DNA from: Fidelibacterota bacterium
GTDB taxonomy: Bacteria > Pseudomonadota > Alphaproteobacteria > Rhodospirillales > Rhodospirillaceae
Direction of reading: 5' to 3'
Assembly (NCBI GenBank): GCA_947476895.1
Contig: CANJRX010000004.1
Location: 1 to 64,000, forward strand
DNA length: 64,000 bases
This document shows positions 9,353 to 18,580 of the stretch, piece by piece. A program made the translations under genes and the position numbers. Within the stretch, counting starts at the first letter, position 1. Each line of letters opens with the position of its first letter. The notes beneath the pieces are model-generated. The model did no database searches. It was not told the DNA's origin and saw nothing but the letters and a program-made list of their open reading frames with translations.

Positions 9353-9848
9353 TCGTAACGGACCCATCGCCGATAAGTGGGAGCGTCTGGCTGACGACGC
9401 GCCGGTGCCGGGGGGTACCTCGGTCATCGTGTCCTTCGCGCGCTTGAAGAGCGAGCACAACAGCCTGTTCTCAGCCGCTGGCGGTGTTGGCGTGGAAATT
9501 CCGGGCGACGTAAACCTGGACGAGCTGGAGCCGTTCCTGCCGCGTCTTGGCGTCGTTGTGGTGCGCATGGCCAACATGCGCGACGGCCGTGCGTTTTCCG
9601 TAGGGCGCTTGCTGCGCGAACGTTACGGCTACGGTAACGATATGCGCGCCGTCGGCGACTTTATCCCCGATCAGGTCCTGTTCCTTTTGCGCTGCGGGTT
9701 CACGTCGTTCGAAGTGAAAGACAACTTCCCCATCGACTCACTCAAGCATTCCGTTGCCGCCTATTCCGTCTGGTATCAGCGCGCGACCGACCGCGCGGCG
9801 GCCGTCGCCGAGCTGCGTCAGAATACGCCGGGGGGAGGCAATTCGTGA
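9339..9848 (+). CDS. DUF934 protein of the sulfite-reduction operon
   Basis: A 169-residue protein of the DUF934 family, which accompanies cysI and cysH in many Proteobacteria. The core LGVVVVRMANMRDGRAFSVG followed by RLLRERYGYGNDMRAVGDFI PDQ-type residues is the family signature. The ATG at 9339 lies inside the cysI end and follows AAGGAGAGCCTCT. Its stop overlaps the cysH GTG by four bases (GTGA). No catalytic motif is recognised; a supporting role in electron transfer to CysI is inferred from context only. Confidence 0.82.
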   Translation: MAVVDRNGPIADKWERLADDAPVPGGTSVIVSFARLKSEHNSLFSAAGGVGVEIPGDVNLDELEPFLPRLGVVVVRMANMRDGRAFSVGRLLRERYGYGNDMRAVGDFIPDQVLFLLRCGFTSFEVKDNFPIDSLKHSVAAYSVWYQRATDRAAAVAELRQNTPGGGNS

Positions 9849-10567
9849 GCACAGCTCTCGCACGCCGCCTTGAGTTGCTGAACAAACGTTACGAAAACGC
9901 CGAGCCGGCTGAGGTTCTGCGCGGGATGATCCGCGAGGAATTTCCGGGCAAGGTTGCGCTGGTCTCGTCGTTCGGCGCTGAGTCGGCTGCGTTGCTGCAT
10001 TTGATCGCGCAAATCGATAAGTCCACGCCGATTGTCTTCCTTGATACGGGCAAGCTGTTCGGTGAGACCAAACGCTACCGTGACCAGTTGATCGCATTAC
10101 TCGGCCTGACCGGCGTGCGCTCTGTGACTCCCGACCCTGCCGCCGTGGCGGCGCGCGATCCCAAAGGCGTGTTGTGGTCGCAAAACCCAGATGCCTGCTG
10201 CCTGCTGCGGAAGGTCGAGCCTTTGGAGCGGGCGCTTGCGCCCTTCGACGCTTGGTTCACCGGCCGCAAAGCGTTTCAAGCTGCGTCGCGGGCGGCTTTG
10301 CCGGTGTTTGAGATCGAAGGCAACCGTATCAAGGTCAACCCGATCGTGCGCTGGACCAAAGCCGACATCGATGCGTATTTCGTGAAGCACGATCTTCCGC
10401 ATCATCCTTTGGAAGCCGACGGCTACCTGAGCATTGGGTGCATGCCCTGCACCAGCCGCGTTGAGCCGGGTGAAGACGCCCGCGCCGGGCGCTGGCGCGG
10501 CAGCGACAAGATTGAGTGCGGCATCCATCTTCCTGCCGGCCAAGCGGTCGCGCAGGCCGAACCTTAA
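9845..10567 (+). CDS. cysH: [4Fe-4S] adenylyl-sulfate (APS/PAPS) reductase
   Basis: A 240-residue reductase that releases sulfite from APS. The PP-loop region reads VALVSSFGAESAALLHLIAQ. Cys118-Cys119 and C199-x2-C202 form the CC...CxxC cluster motif that marks APS-using reductases rather than the cluster-free PAPS enzymes of enterobacteria. The catalytic cysteine lies in KIECGIH (Cys225). The start GTG at 9845 overlaps the DUF934 stop. APS kinase is also encoded (cysNC), so whether this enzyme uses APS, PAPS or both must be tested. Confidence 0.92.
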   Translation: MSTALARRLELLNKRYENAEPAEVLRGMIREEFPGKVALVSSFGAESAALLHLIAQIDKSTPIVFLDTGKLFGETKRYRDQLIALLGLTGVRSVTPDPAAVAARDPKGVLWSQNPDACCLLRKVEPLERALAPFDAWFTGRKAFQAASRAALPVFEIEGNRIKVNPIVRWTKADIDAYFVKHDLPHHPLEADGYLSIGCMPCTSRVEPGEDARAGRWRGSDKIECGIHLPAGQAVAQAEP

Positions 10568-10590
10568 TTTCCAAAAATAGTATTGGTCAT

Positions 10591-11304
10591 ATGACTCTTG
10601 GTTTGATTCTGAATACGAGGGCGCCCTTTTATCAGGAGCGCTTTCACATGGCCTTTGGCGACCTGCCCTGGGCGATCTTCGACTGTCCGGTGACGCTGCC
10701 GGAGCCTACGGCGATGGCCGTTCCACCATCGTCCCAGTTCGACAGCATCATTTTCACCAGCCAGGTTGCGGTTCGCACATTTGCACCGACACCGGATTGG
10801 TTCAATAAAAAAGTCTATGCCGTGGGCCAAGGTACAGCCGAAGCGGCGGTGGCTTTAGGATTCCCGGATGTCACGCAGACAGGTTTAACTGTTGAAGACA
10901 TGCGTATGCATCTGACAACTGTTGAGTTCTACGCGGCCCTTTATCCTTCGGCCGATGAGATCAGCTACGATTTACCGGCTGCCTTTCCTGGGCGTATCCA
11001 CCGCGCCGTGATCTATAAAATGGCGCCGCGCGTAGACCTGCCCCAGCAATTGATTGAGCCGGCCCTGAAGGGTACGCCCATTGTCGTGCCGTTGTTCTCG
11101 CGGCGCGCTGCCGATATCCTGGCGGATCTGTTGACCAAGTCTGGCATCACGGCCCAGAACGCGAAGATCGCGGGTGTTGGCTTCAGCGCTAATGTTTTCG
11201 CGGGCGAGGGCGGCCCGTGGTACAGCCGCTTCGTTTCCAAGGAACCTGTTCTCGGCGCGTTTGTTGAAAAAACCGGCGAAGCTATCGCGCGCTTCGGCGC
11301 GTAA
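10591..11304 (+). CDS. hemD: Uroporphyrinogen-III synthase
   Basis: A 237-residue HemD-family protein that cyclises hydroxymethylbilane to uroporphyrinogen III, the substrate of the cobA product. HemD is poorly conserved; recognition rests on LGLILNTRAPFYQ, SIIFTSQVAVRTF, VYAVGQGTAEAAVALGF and the late VPLFSRRAADILADLL segment. The ATG at 10591 was chosen because it begins the conserved strand; the ribosome-binding site is weak. A gap of 23 bases follows cysH. hemB comes 10 bases later. Confidence 0.75.
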   Translation: MTLGLILNTRAPFYQERFHMAFGDLPWAIFDCPVTLPEPTAMAVPPSSQFDSIIFTSQVAVRTFAPTPDWFNKKVYAVGQGTAEAAVALGFPDVTQTGLTVEDMRMHLTTVEFYAALYPSADEISYDLPAAFPGRIHRAVIYKMAPRVDLPQQLIEPALKGTPIVVPLFSRRAADILADLLTKSGITAQNAKIAGVGFSANVFAGEGGPWYSRFVSKEPVLGAFVEKTGEAIARFGA

Positions 11305-11314
11305 GGAGCGAACT

Positions 11315-12325
11315 ATGACGACTTCCGGCCTCGGTACTTTTCCGGCGACGCGTCTGCGCCGTTTACGGGCCACGTCGTGGCGCCGCCGCCTGGTGCGCGA
11401 GACTGTTCTGACGGCCGATGATCTTGTGCAGCCGCTGTTTGTCGTCGAGGGTACGGGCGTACGTGATGCGATCGCCACGCTGCCCGGCAATCACCGTCTG
11501 TCGATTGACCAGGCGATCAAGGCCGCACAAGAAGCCCACGATCTTGGCATTCCTGCGCTCGCATTGTTTCCGGTTGTCGATGCTGGGCTGAAGGATGAAC
11601 AAGGCCGCGAAGCCGTCAACCCGAAGAATCTTTTGTGCCGTGCCGTTACGGCCATCAAGAAGGCTGTACCGGATATCGGCTTAATCTGCGATGTGGCCCT
11701 TGATCCCTACACCATACATGGCCACGACGGCATCTTTGAAGGTGACGACGTCGTCAACGACAAGACTGTTGAAGTCCTGGTAAAGCAGGCCCTGGTTTTA
11801 GCTGAAGCCGGCTGCGATGTCGTGGCGCCCTCGGACATGATGGACGGCCGCATTGGCGCTGTGCGCAGCGCGCTCGAGAAAAATGGTCTCGTCAATACGA
11901 TGATCATGTCTTACGCGGTTAAATATGCCTCCGCTTTTTACGGCCCATTCCGCGATGCCGTCAGCTCGAAGGCGACGCTTGGCACTAAAGGCAAGCACAC
12001 CTATCAAATGGACTTCGGTAACTCGGACGAAGCCTTGCGCGAAGCCATGCTCGATGTCGCCGAAGGCGCTGACATGATCATGGTGAAGCCCGGCATGCCG
12101 TATCTGGACGTGCTCGCCAAGGTGAAAGCCAACGTCAACGTGCCGGTGCTCGCTTATCAAGTGAGCGGTGAATACAACATGCTGATGATTGCCGGCGCCA
12201 ACGGCGCTTTCGATCAAGCCGCCGCCATGCGCGAGGCGCTGGTGGCGTTCAAGCGCGCCGGCGCGGCTGCGATCTTCACCTATGCCGCTATGGATGTCGC
12301 CCGCGCGCTTGCCGGCAAGAGCTGA
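11315..12325 (+). CDS. hemB: Porphobilinogen synthase, Asp-rich (Mg-type)
   Basis: A 336-residue enzyme that condenses two 5-aminolevulinate molecules to porphobilinogen. The Schiff-base lysines lie in SYAVKYASAFYGPFRDA and MIMVKPGMPYLD. The metal site reads DVALDPYTIHGHDG, with aspartates where zinc enzymes have three cysteines, so it belongs to the magnesium-dependent class. The ATG at 11315 follows AAGGAG. It supplies common tetrapyrrole precursor for siroheme in this operon and for the many c-type hemes encoded at 15.9-28.4 kb. Confidence 0.95.
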   Translation: MTTSGLGTFPATRLRRLRATSWRRRLVRETVLTADDLVQPLFVVEGTGVRDAIATLPGNHRLSIDQAIKAAQEAHDLGIPALALFPVVDAGLKDEQGREAVNPKNLLCRAVTAIKKAVPDIGLICDVALDPYTIHGHDGIFEGDDVVNDKTVEVLVKQALVLAEAGCDVVAPSDMMDGRIGAVRSALEKNGLVNTMIMSYAVKYASAFYGPFRDAVSSKATLGTKGKHTYQMDFGNSDEALREAMLDVAEGADMIMVKPGMPYLDVLAKVKANVNVPVLAYQVSGEYNMLMIAGANGAFDQAAAMREALVAFKRAGAAAIFTYAAMDVARALAGKS

Positions 12326-12329
12326 TCCC

Positions 12330-12962
12330 GTGAGCGTCGGGGAGCAGGCGAATACGCAGGCCCCGGCAACGCCGGCGGCCGTGAAAACGATGTTCCCGCT
12401 GATGCTCGATATCACCAGCCTTCCCATTGTCGTGGTGGGTGGCGCCAATGCGGCCGCGCGCGTGTCCGCGCTGCATGAGCACGGCGCCTTCGACATTCAC
12501 GTCTTTGCGGAAACGCCCACACCCGAACTCATCGCGGTGGCCGGCGAACGCCTGCACAGCACCTTGCCCGGCGAGAGCGATTTTTCCAACTTGTGTCCGA
12601 AATTGGTTTTTATCGCCGATGTGGAGGATGCGCTGGCGGCGACGTTGCACGGCTACGCCCGCGCTGCCGGGGCGCTGGTGCATGTTCAGGACCGCATTCC
12701 CCTGTGCGATTTCCACCTGCCGGCCCGCGTGCGTCGCGGTCACCTTCAAGTGACGGTTTCTACGGATGGAACCGCCGCCGGTCTTTCGCGTCACATACGT
12801 GAATACCTCGAAACCTATGTCTTCGGCCCAGAGTGGGCGGCGCGGGTGGATGAGGTCGCCGCCGCCCGGCGGAAGTGGAAACAGGAGGGGCTATCCTTTG
12901 CCGCCCTAGGCAAGGCCGTCGCCGACCTGGTGAGCGCGCGCGGTTGGCTCAAAAAGCCCTAA
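12330..12962 (+). CDS. Precorrin-2 dehydrogenase / sirohydrochlorin ferrochelatase-like protein
   Basis: A 210-residue Met8/CysG-N-type protein that oxidises precorrin-2 with NAD+ and may insert iron to give siroheme. The Rossmann start is LPIVVVGGANAAARVSALHE; FHLPARVRRGHLQVTVSTDG is the family's LARKGDLxIAISTxG region in diverged form. The usual GGGxVAxRK is GGANAAARV here. Start GTG at 12330 is four bases after the hemB stop. With cobA (6555) it completes siroheme synthesis. Whether it has chelatase activity cannot be told. Confidence 0.8.
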   Translation: MSVGEQANTQAPATPAAVKTMFPLMLDITSLPIVVVGGANAAARVSALHEHGAFDIHVFAETPTPELIAVAGERLHSTLPGESDFSNLCPKLVFIADVEDALAATLHGYARAAGALVHVQDRIPLCDFHLPARVRRGHLQVTVSTDGTAAGLSRHIREYLETYVFGPEWAARVDEVAAARRKWKQEGLSFAALGKAVADLVSARGWLKKP

Positions 12963-13100
12963 AATCATTATCCCGTCATAGCTCCCTACACCCTTCACCT
13001 CGGCTTTTCCGCTGGGTAGGATGGTCCCCAGGCCGCCGGCCAAGAACTTAGGTCCGGTGGGGGAGAGACCCTATGCAGCCACCTTCCAACGGCCCTTTCG

Positions 13101-14195
13101 ATGAGTGAGTCTCTCGAAACCCTGCTGGGGCTTTGCGCGCTTGCGGCCGTGTTGGCCCTGGCCTTTTTCGGCGTGCAGCGCCTCCGGCTCGTCCGGGATT
13201 TGAAAACCCTTACCGCCGACATGACGTTCGCAGAGACTGTCGCGCGTATCGGCTATTTCAGCCGCGCGATAAATTCTAATCGCCATGTGTGGTCGCCCGG
13301 GATGTTCGAAGTTTTCGACCAGGACCCGCGTCAATTCACGCCCATACTTGAAAACATCGCGCCTCTGTTTCTCGATAGCGATTTTGAAACCATCGCGGCG
13401 TTCACTAGACCCGAAATCACCGGACATAAAGGCGGTGAGGTGGACGCGCGTATCCGTTGCCCGGAAGGGAAAATAAAACATGTCCGGGTCGCCATCCGGC
13501 ATCGCGTCACCGAAGGTGGCAAGGTGACCGGCATATTTGGAATCGTCGCGGACATTACCGCCCGGAAAGTCGCCGAGCGCGCGATGGCCGAACGCGAAGA
13601 ACAGCTTCAGCGTGCGGTGTCTGCCATGGGTGCTGCGATTTGGGACTGGGACATAGGCACCGACCGCTTGTTCGCCGGGCGACGCTTTGCTGAAATCCTT
13701 GGTCTCGACCACCAAAACTTTAACCCGACCATGGCGCTGCATCATCAGCTTTGCCATCCAGACGACCTCGCGCTGGTTCAGGACTCTTTCCGCGAGCACG
13801 TCAAGACAGGCATTCCTTATTCCATCGAATACCGCATGCGTCACAGCGGCGGGGGCTACGTCTGGGTACATAGCCGCGGCAGAGTTGTCACTTATTTGAA
13901 TCAAAGACCAGTGCGCGCCATCGGCACCGTCATCGATGTCACCGAACGCCACGACGCTGAAGAAGAGCTTCGCCGCAGCAGAGAGTCTCTCGAACTCGCT
14001 ATGGAAGCTTCGCAAGCTGGCCACTTTGATATCCTCATGGATTCAAATGAAGCCTATTGGTCGCCGCGCACGCGCGAGATTCTAGGCGTCAGCGACCCGA
14101 ATTTCCGTCCGCGCAGCAACTCCCTCCCGCAGCTTTTGCATCCTGAAGACTTGCCGGAATTTCTGGCGGGCCTGCCTACGCCATTCGCGCAGTAA
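13101..14195 (+). pseudogene. PAS-domain sensor protein, 3' end lost at a junction
   Basis: The reading frame encodes 364 residues: a membrane segment (about 9-27), then three PAS domains. The first two end with PAC motifs (FGIVADITARK, IGTVIDVTERHDAEEELRRS). The third begins LELAMEASQAGHFDILMDSN and breaks off after LLHPEDLPEFLA, mid-domain. No kinase, GGDEF or EAL output domain follows, though such proteins normally carry one. The last bases are antisense to a truncated GGDEF gene (14082-14654), and the two homologies meet at about 14155-14170. I therefore read it as the remnant of a longer sensor gene. It may still be expressed as a membrane PAS protein. Confidence 0.75.
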
Positions 14196-14654
14196 CAGAT
14201 CGTCGAAGGTGCGGCGGTTAGCCACCCCGGTCAGGCCGTCTAAACGCGCCATGCGCGTCAAAGCATCGCGGCTGCGTTTCAGTTCAAGATGGTTACGCAC
14301 GCGGGCGCGCAAGATGGTGGGGTTGATAGGTTTGGTAATGTAATCGATGCCGCCCGCTTCAAGACCGTCGACCTCATCCGTGGACGATGTGCGGCTCGTC
14401 AGAAAGATCACCGGAATTTCGGCGATCATCGAGTTGGCCTTGATACGGCGGCAAACTTCAAAGCCCTCCATATCCGGCAAGCCGACATCCAGAAGAATGA
14501 GATCCGGTTGAATTTCGACGGCCATCTTCAACGCGGTTTCGCCGTTCCGGGCCGACTGCATGTCGCATTCGGCGCTCAGAACGCCCCCAATAAGCGCACG
14601 AATGGCGTCATCGTCTTCAACCGTCAGTACCGATGGCCTTTTCTCTTTAATCAT
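14082..14654 (-). pseudogene. Receiver-GGDEF response regulator, GGDEF domain lost at a junction
   Basis: The first 163 residues are a CheY-like receiver (phospho-acceptor Asp56 in LILLDVGLP, Lys108 in YITKPI) and the opening of a GGDEF domain (LDGLTGVANRRTFDDLLLRE, then WRRQAR). The domain stops there, before the GGDEF active site. The remaining 27 residues are read from the opposite strand of the PAS gene. No c-di-GMP synthesis is possible. ATG at 14654 is used; an upstream extension to 14696 has no good start. It faces the PAS gene at 13101 and shares its junction. Confidence 0.75.
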
Positions 14655-14827
14655 GGACAACAACACTCCCTGGACGGGCCGAAAAGTTTGATGCAAAGTT
14701 CCGCTTAACGGGAGAAGCTTCCACAGAACGCACGTTTTAGTCTGCTATTTATCCTAGAACGTATGGATCATGGCAAGTTTTGCGACTGTTAGCTGTATTA
14801 TATCGGTGATTACGCTATGAGAACGCT

Positions 14828-15301
14828 ATGAACGAGCCGCTGATTTTAACCCCATTTGACGGGCTTCGTATCCTGGCCGTTGACGACGACCGGGCGATCC
14901 TCGAGCTGGTTGACGCCATGTTGCGTTTGGCCGGCGTGGGCCACGTCATTAAGTCCGCCAGTTCATTATCTGCACTCAATATCCTGGCCGATCAAACAAA
15001 GAAAATAGACTGCATCATCTGCGATCATTCTATGCCGAATATGACCGGCATCGAACTATTAAGACAGATTCGTGCCGGGCATTACACCAATGTACCCAGG
15101 GATATTCCCTTCATAATGCTTACATCTCACGGTCAGGAAGCGGTGGTGCGCGCCGCGGCGACCCTGGACGTCAATGGTTACATTGTGAAACCGGTCACAA
15201 AGGACTCTCTGGTCAAAGCCGTGCACAGGGCCTTTGGCCGGCCTTTCGCCCTTAAGGCGCCAGAGGAATATACGACGGTTGATCTGCCGCCAGAGAGTTG
15301 A
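14828..15301 (+). CDS. Single-domain response regulator (CheY-like)
   Basis: A 157-residue receiver with all key positions: acidic pair Asp20/Asp21, phospho-acceptor Asp66 (CIICDHSMPNMTGIELL), Thr99 and Lys121 (GYIVKPVT). About 25 residues follow the domain and show no output domain. No histidine kinase is adjacent; the truncated regulators upstream are its nearest signalling neighbours. It most resembles stand-alone receivers that relay phosphate or bind a partner. The ATG at 14828 follows GAGAACGCT. Confidence 0.85.
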   Translation: MNEPLILTPFDGLRILAVDDDRAILELVDAMLRLAGVGHVIKSASSLSALNILADQTKKIDCIICDHSMPNMTGIELLRQIRAGHYTNVPRDIPFIMLTSHGQEAVVRAAATLDVNGYIVKPVTKDSLVKAVHRAFGRPFALKAPEEYTTVDLPPES

Positions 15302-15408
15302 GCCCTAGCCTCGATTTCAGGCCTCACGACGCCTTTGAAAGCTTGGCCTAATCCTACTATTCTGAGTGGGTCACGGCGGATTCGGGCAGTTCCACCATCG
15401 GAGGGCAC

Positions 15409-15912
15409 ATGGCAAAGACTTCAGAACGACGCGCTTACATGCACGCCACATTATTTGCGGCGGGCGTTCTTGCTGTTCAGTTCGTGAGTGGCCCGGTCGC
15501 GAAGGCATCGGGTTTACCGCTACGCGCACCCTGCCTTGTCATAGATCCTGCGATGGCCGGCCTCTCTGAAGGGCTGTACTTCAAGCTGCAAAGACTTAAG
15601 GGCAACCCACAGGCCCAGAACACAACGTGGCAGGCAACGGTTGAGGACGCGCTGTTGATCGCACAACGACTCGGCTTTCCCGCCGATGGTCCTGTGACGG
15701 CGCAACGCATCAACAACACGTATGTGATTTTGCTGCAGGGTGAGGGGCACATCACCGGCGCTGATCCCGATCAGGTTCTTGGACGCATGCTATATACGCT
15801 GGCCCATCCTGGCAGAACGCGGAACGCTGCTGATATCACCGCGGCGGCCCTGTCCATCGTGGATCAGCCCCTCAGCGTTACGGTCGCAGCGCTGGCCTCG
15901 AACACGCCCTAG
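15409..15912 (+). CDS. Unknown secreted protein
   Basis: A 167-residue protein I do not recognise. The N-terminus has a likely signal peptide (MHATLFAAGVLAVQFVSGPV, cleaved near AKASG). The mature part is mixed alpha/beta with one cysteine and no repeats or cofactor motif. The ATG at 15409 follows GGAGGGCAC. It ends 11 bases before the cytochrome gene at 15924 on the same strand, so the two are probably cotranscribed, which hints at a periplasmic role in the same process. Confidence 0.55.
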   Translation: MAKTSERRAYMHATLFAAGVLAVQFVSGPVAKASGLPLRAPCLVIDPAMAGLSEGLYFKLQRLKGNPQAQNTTWQATVEDALLIAQRLGFPADGPVTAQRINNTYVILLQGEGHITGADPDQVLGRMLYTLAHPGRTRNAADITAAALSIVDQPLSVTVAALASNTP

Positions 15913-15923
15913 GTTTTAACAGT

Positions 15924-17252
15924 ATGCTTACGCGCCTTGCCGCGATGGCAATTCTCACACTTGCCTTCGCCTCCCAAACTTATGCGGCCGACGCCGAGCT
16001 GCCCTTTACCTCAAATGCAGTGCATCTCGGGGTCTCATCCTGCGGCGGCTCCAGTTGCCACGGCGCGCTGGAGCCTTGGAAAGATTCCACGGTAAAGCAG
16101 AACGAGTTCACGATCTGGCAAGACAAAGACGCGCACGCCAAGGCGTACAAAACGCTGCTTACGGAAAAATCCAAGCGCATTGCCCAGAACCTCGGTCTGC
16201 CCAACGCCTATGAAGCTAAGATTTGCCTCGATTGCCATGCCGACAATGTCGGGGCGGAGCATCGTGCAAAAGGATTCCAGATTTCAGACGGCGTTGGCTG
16301 CGAAGCCTGTCACGGCGGCGCGGTGAATTGGCTGGGGATTCACGTCTCCGGAAAGTCCGATCACGCTGCCAACACGCAAGCCGGATTGTTTCCGACCGAA
16401 GAACCCGTCGCGCGCGCTAAGTTGTGCCTGTCGTGTCACTTCGGCGACAAGGACCGCTTCATCACCCATCGCATCATGGGGGCCGGGCATCCGCGCATGT
16501 CTTTCGGGCTTGATACCTTTACCGCGGTTCAACCCGCGCACTACGTCGTTGACGAAGATTATAAGCGCCGCAAGGGCAATGCTGACCACGTCAAGGTGTG
16601 GGCCGTCGGCGAGATCGTAGCGATTGAATCGCTGCTGGATGCCTTGACCGATCCCAAGCGCAATCAGAACGGCATTTTCCCAGAGCTGGTTTTCTTTGAC
16701 TGCCATGCCTGCCACCACCCCATGTCTAATGTGCGGTGGGAAGCGCGCGACAGCGCCGGCATTGGCCCTGGTATCCCCCGCCTGTCCGACGCCAACCTCA
16801 TCATGATGGGCGTGTTACTCGACCATATGGACGCGAATCTCGCCGGGGATTTCAAAGGGCGCGTCAAAGCGCTGCATCAAGCGTCGCTGAAGGGCCACGA
16901 TGCCACGCTGGCGGCGGCGCAGAACTTGAAAGCGCTGACAGGTCCCTTGGTCGCGCGCATTGCCGCGACCAACTTTAAACCCGCGGACTTGCGCGCTTTG
17001 CTGGCGGGTGTGATCTCGCACGGCCTGCGCGGCGAGTACGTCGACTATGCCGCCGCCGAGCAGGCCACCATGGCCTTGGCTGCGATCATCGACGCCCTGA
17101 AAGACAGTGCCGTGATCTCGCCGTCCGAACACAAAGCCCTGCTGGCAGTCCTCGACAAAGCCTATGATGCCGTCGAGAAGGACGAGGCTTTCGAGCCCAA
17201 GAAGTTCCTCGCCGCCCTGCAATCCCTGCAAGCCGCCATCCCAAAGGCCTAA
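15924..17252 (+). CDS. Periplasmic multiheme cytochrome c (c554-like)
   Basis: A 442-residue exported cytochrome; signal peptide residues 1-22 (cleavage near TYAAD). Heme-binding sites: an unusual C-x4-CH at 40-46 (SCGGSSCH), then CLDCH (101), CEACH (126), CLSCH (168) and CHACH (about 258). C-x4-CH at the first site with the context LGVSSCGGSSCHG is also seen in other c554-type proteins. The C-terminal 170 residues are helical and lack heme motifs. The next gene, an MHS transporter, starts four bases after the stop. No hydroxylamine oxidoreductase accompanies it, so the substrate is unknown. Confidence 0.82.
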   Translation: MLTRLAAMAILTLAFASQTYAADAELPFTSNAVHLGVSSCGGSSCHGALEPWKDSTVKQNEFTIWQDKDAHAKAYKTLLTEKSKRIAQNLGLPNAYEAKICLDCHADNVGAEHRAKGFQISDGVGCEACHGGAVNWLGIHVSGKSDHAANTQAGLFPTEEPVARAKLCLSCHFGDKDRFITHRIMGAGHPRMSFGLDTFTAVQPAHYVVDEDYKRRKGNADHVKVWAVGEIVAIESLLDALTDPKRNQNGIFPELVFFDCHACHHPMSNVRWEARDSAGIGPGIPRLSDANLIMMGVLLDHMDANLAGDFKGRVKALHQASLKGHDATLAAAQNLKALTGPLVARIAATNFKPADLRALLAGVISHGLRGEYVDYAAAEQATMALAAIIDALKDSAVISPSEHKALLAVLDKAYDAVEKDEAFEPKKFLAALQSLQAAIPKA

Positions 17253-17255
17253 AAA

Positions 17256-18524
17256 ATGACGCCCGTTCAGCGCCTGAAATCCATCTTCGGCGGCTCCGTC
17301 GGCAACCTTGTGGAATGGTATGACTGGTACATCTATTCGGCCTTGTCGCTCTACTTCGCGCCGGTATTTTTTCCGAATTCCGATCCGACAGCACAGCTTC
17401 TGAATACCGCCGCCATCTTCGCGGTCGGTTTTCTCGCGCGCCCCGCCGGTAGCTGGTTGATGGGCCTTTATGCCGACCGCCGCGGCCGTAAAGCCGCGCT
17501 GACTCTCTCGGTCGTCTTCATGTGCTTGGGCTCGTTGATCATCGCCCTGACGCCAGGCTACGCCGATATCGGTTTGGCCGCGCCGGTTATCCTGACGCTC
17601 GCGCGCCTCTTACAGGGCCTGAGCGTCGGCGGTGAATATGGCACCAGCGCTACTTATCTCAGCGAAATGGCGGTCGAGAAAAATCGCGGCTTCTATTCCA
17701 GCTTTCAGTACGTGACGCTGATCATGGGTCAGCTGGTCGCGCTGGGCCTTTTGATTTTGCTGCAGCAATTTTTCCTGACCCCGGAAGAGCTGCAAACCTG
17801 GGGGTGGCGTATTCCGTTCTTTGTCGGTGCGGGCTGCGCGGTGGTCGCGTTCTATCTGCGCCGCGGGATTTCCGAAACGCCGTCGTTCATGTCCAAGTCT
17901 GCGGTGGCCGATAAAAGCTCACTGGGCGAATTGATGCGCCATCCGCGCGCTGTGATCACGGTAGTCGGCCTAACCTTGGGCGGCACTGTCGCCTTTTACA
18001 CCTACACCACCTACATGCAGAAGTTCCTGGTCAACACCGCGGGCTTCAGCAAAGACGATGCAACGCTGGTTTCAACCGCCGCTCTTTTTGTGTTCATGCT
18101 GCTTCAGCCGCTGGTCGGCGCACTATCAGACCGCATTGGTCGCCGCCCGTTGCTGCTGGCGTTCGGTGTGCTCGGCACCATCGCGACGGTGCCGCTTATG
18201 ACCCTGCTGGGTGATGCCGGCGATTTCTGGACGGCGTTTGCGTTGATCATGGTGGGTCTGACGATTGTCAGCGCTTACACGTCCATCAATGCCGTAGTGA
18301 AAGCGGAATTGTTCCCAACCCATATTCGCGCACTGGGCGTCGGCTTGCCTTATGCGCTGACGGTCGCGATCTTCGGCGGTAGCGCTGAATATGTGGCGCT
18401 GTGGCTGAAAAATGCCGGCCACGAAGCCTGGTTCTACTGGTACGTGACCGGCTGTATCGCCATTTCGTTGGTGGTCTATTCACTGATGCCGGACACCAAA
18501 CGCACCTCGCGCATCGAGAGCTAG
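17256..18524 (+). CDS. MHS-family major facilitator (KgtP-like organic acid:H+ symporter)
   Basis: A 422-residue inner-membrane transporter with about 12 helices. It carries the family's first-helix signature (GNLVEWYDWYIYSALSLYF), the loop 2-3 motif GLYADRRGRKAAL and the RLLQGLSVGGEYGTSATYLS segment typical of the metabolite:H+ symporters (KgtP, ProP, ShiA). Dicarboxylates such as 2-oxoglutarate are the usual substrates, but the ligand cannot be read from sequence. It directly follows the cytochrome gene and is probably cotranscribed with it. Confidence 0.85.
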   Translation: MTPVQRLKSIFGGSVGNLVEWYDWYIYSALSLYFAPVFFPNSDPTAQLLNTAAIFAVGFLARPAGSWLMGLYADRRGRKAALTLSVVFMCLGSLIIALTPGYADIGLAAPVILTLARLLQGLSVGGEYGTSATYLSEMAVEKNRGFYSSFQYVTLIMGQLVALGLLILLQQFFLTPEELQTWGWRIPFFVGAGCAVVAFYLRRGISETPSFMSKSAVADKSSLGELMRHPRAVITVVGLTLGGTVAFYTYTTYMQKFLVNTAGFSKDDATLVSTAALFVFMLLQPLVGALSDRIGRRPLLLAFGVLGTIATVPLMTLLGDAGDFWTAFALIMVGLTIVSAYTSINAVVKAELFPTHIRALGVGLPYALTVAIFGGSAEYVALWLKNAGHEAWFYWYVTGCIAISLVVYSLMPDTKRTSRIES

Positions 18525-18580
18525 CCCTATACGACGCGCTGTCCGGCCCCTATGATGAGGCTCCTCGAAAGGATCGCCGC

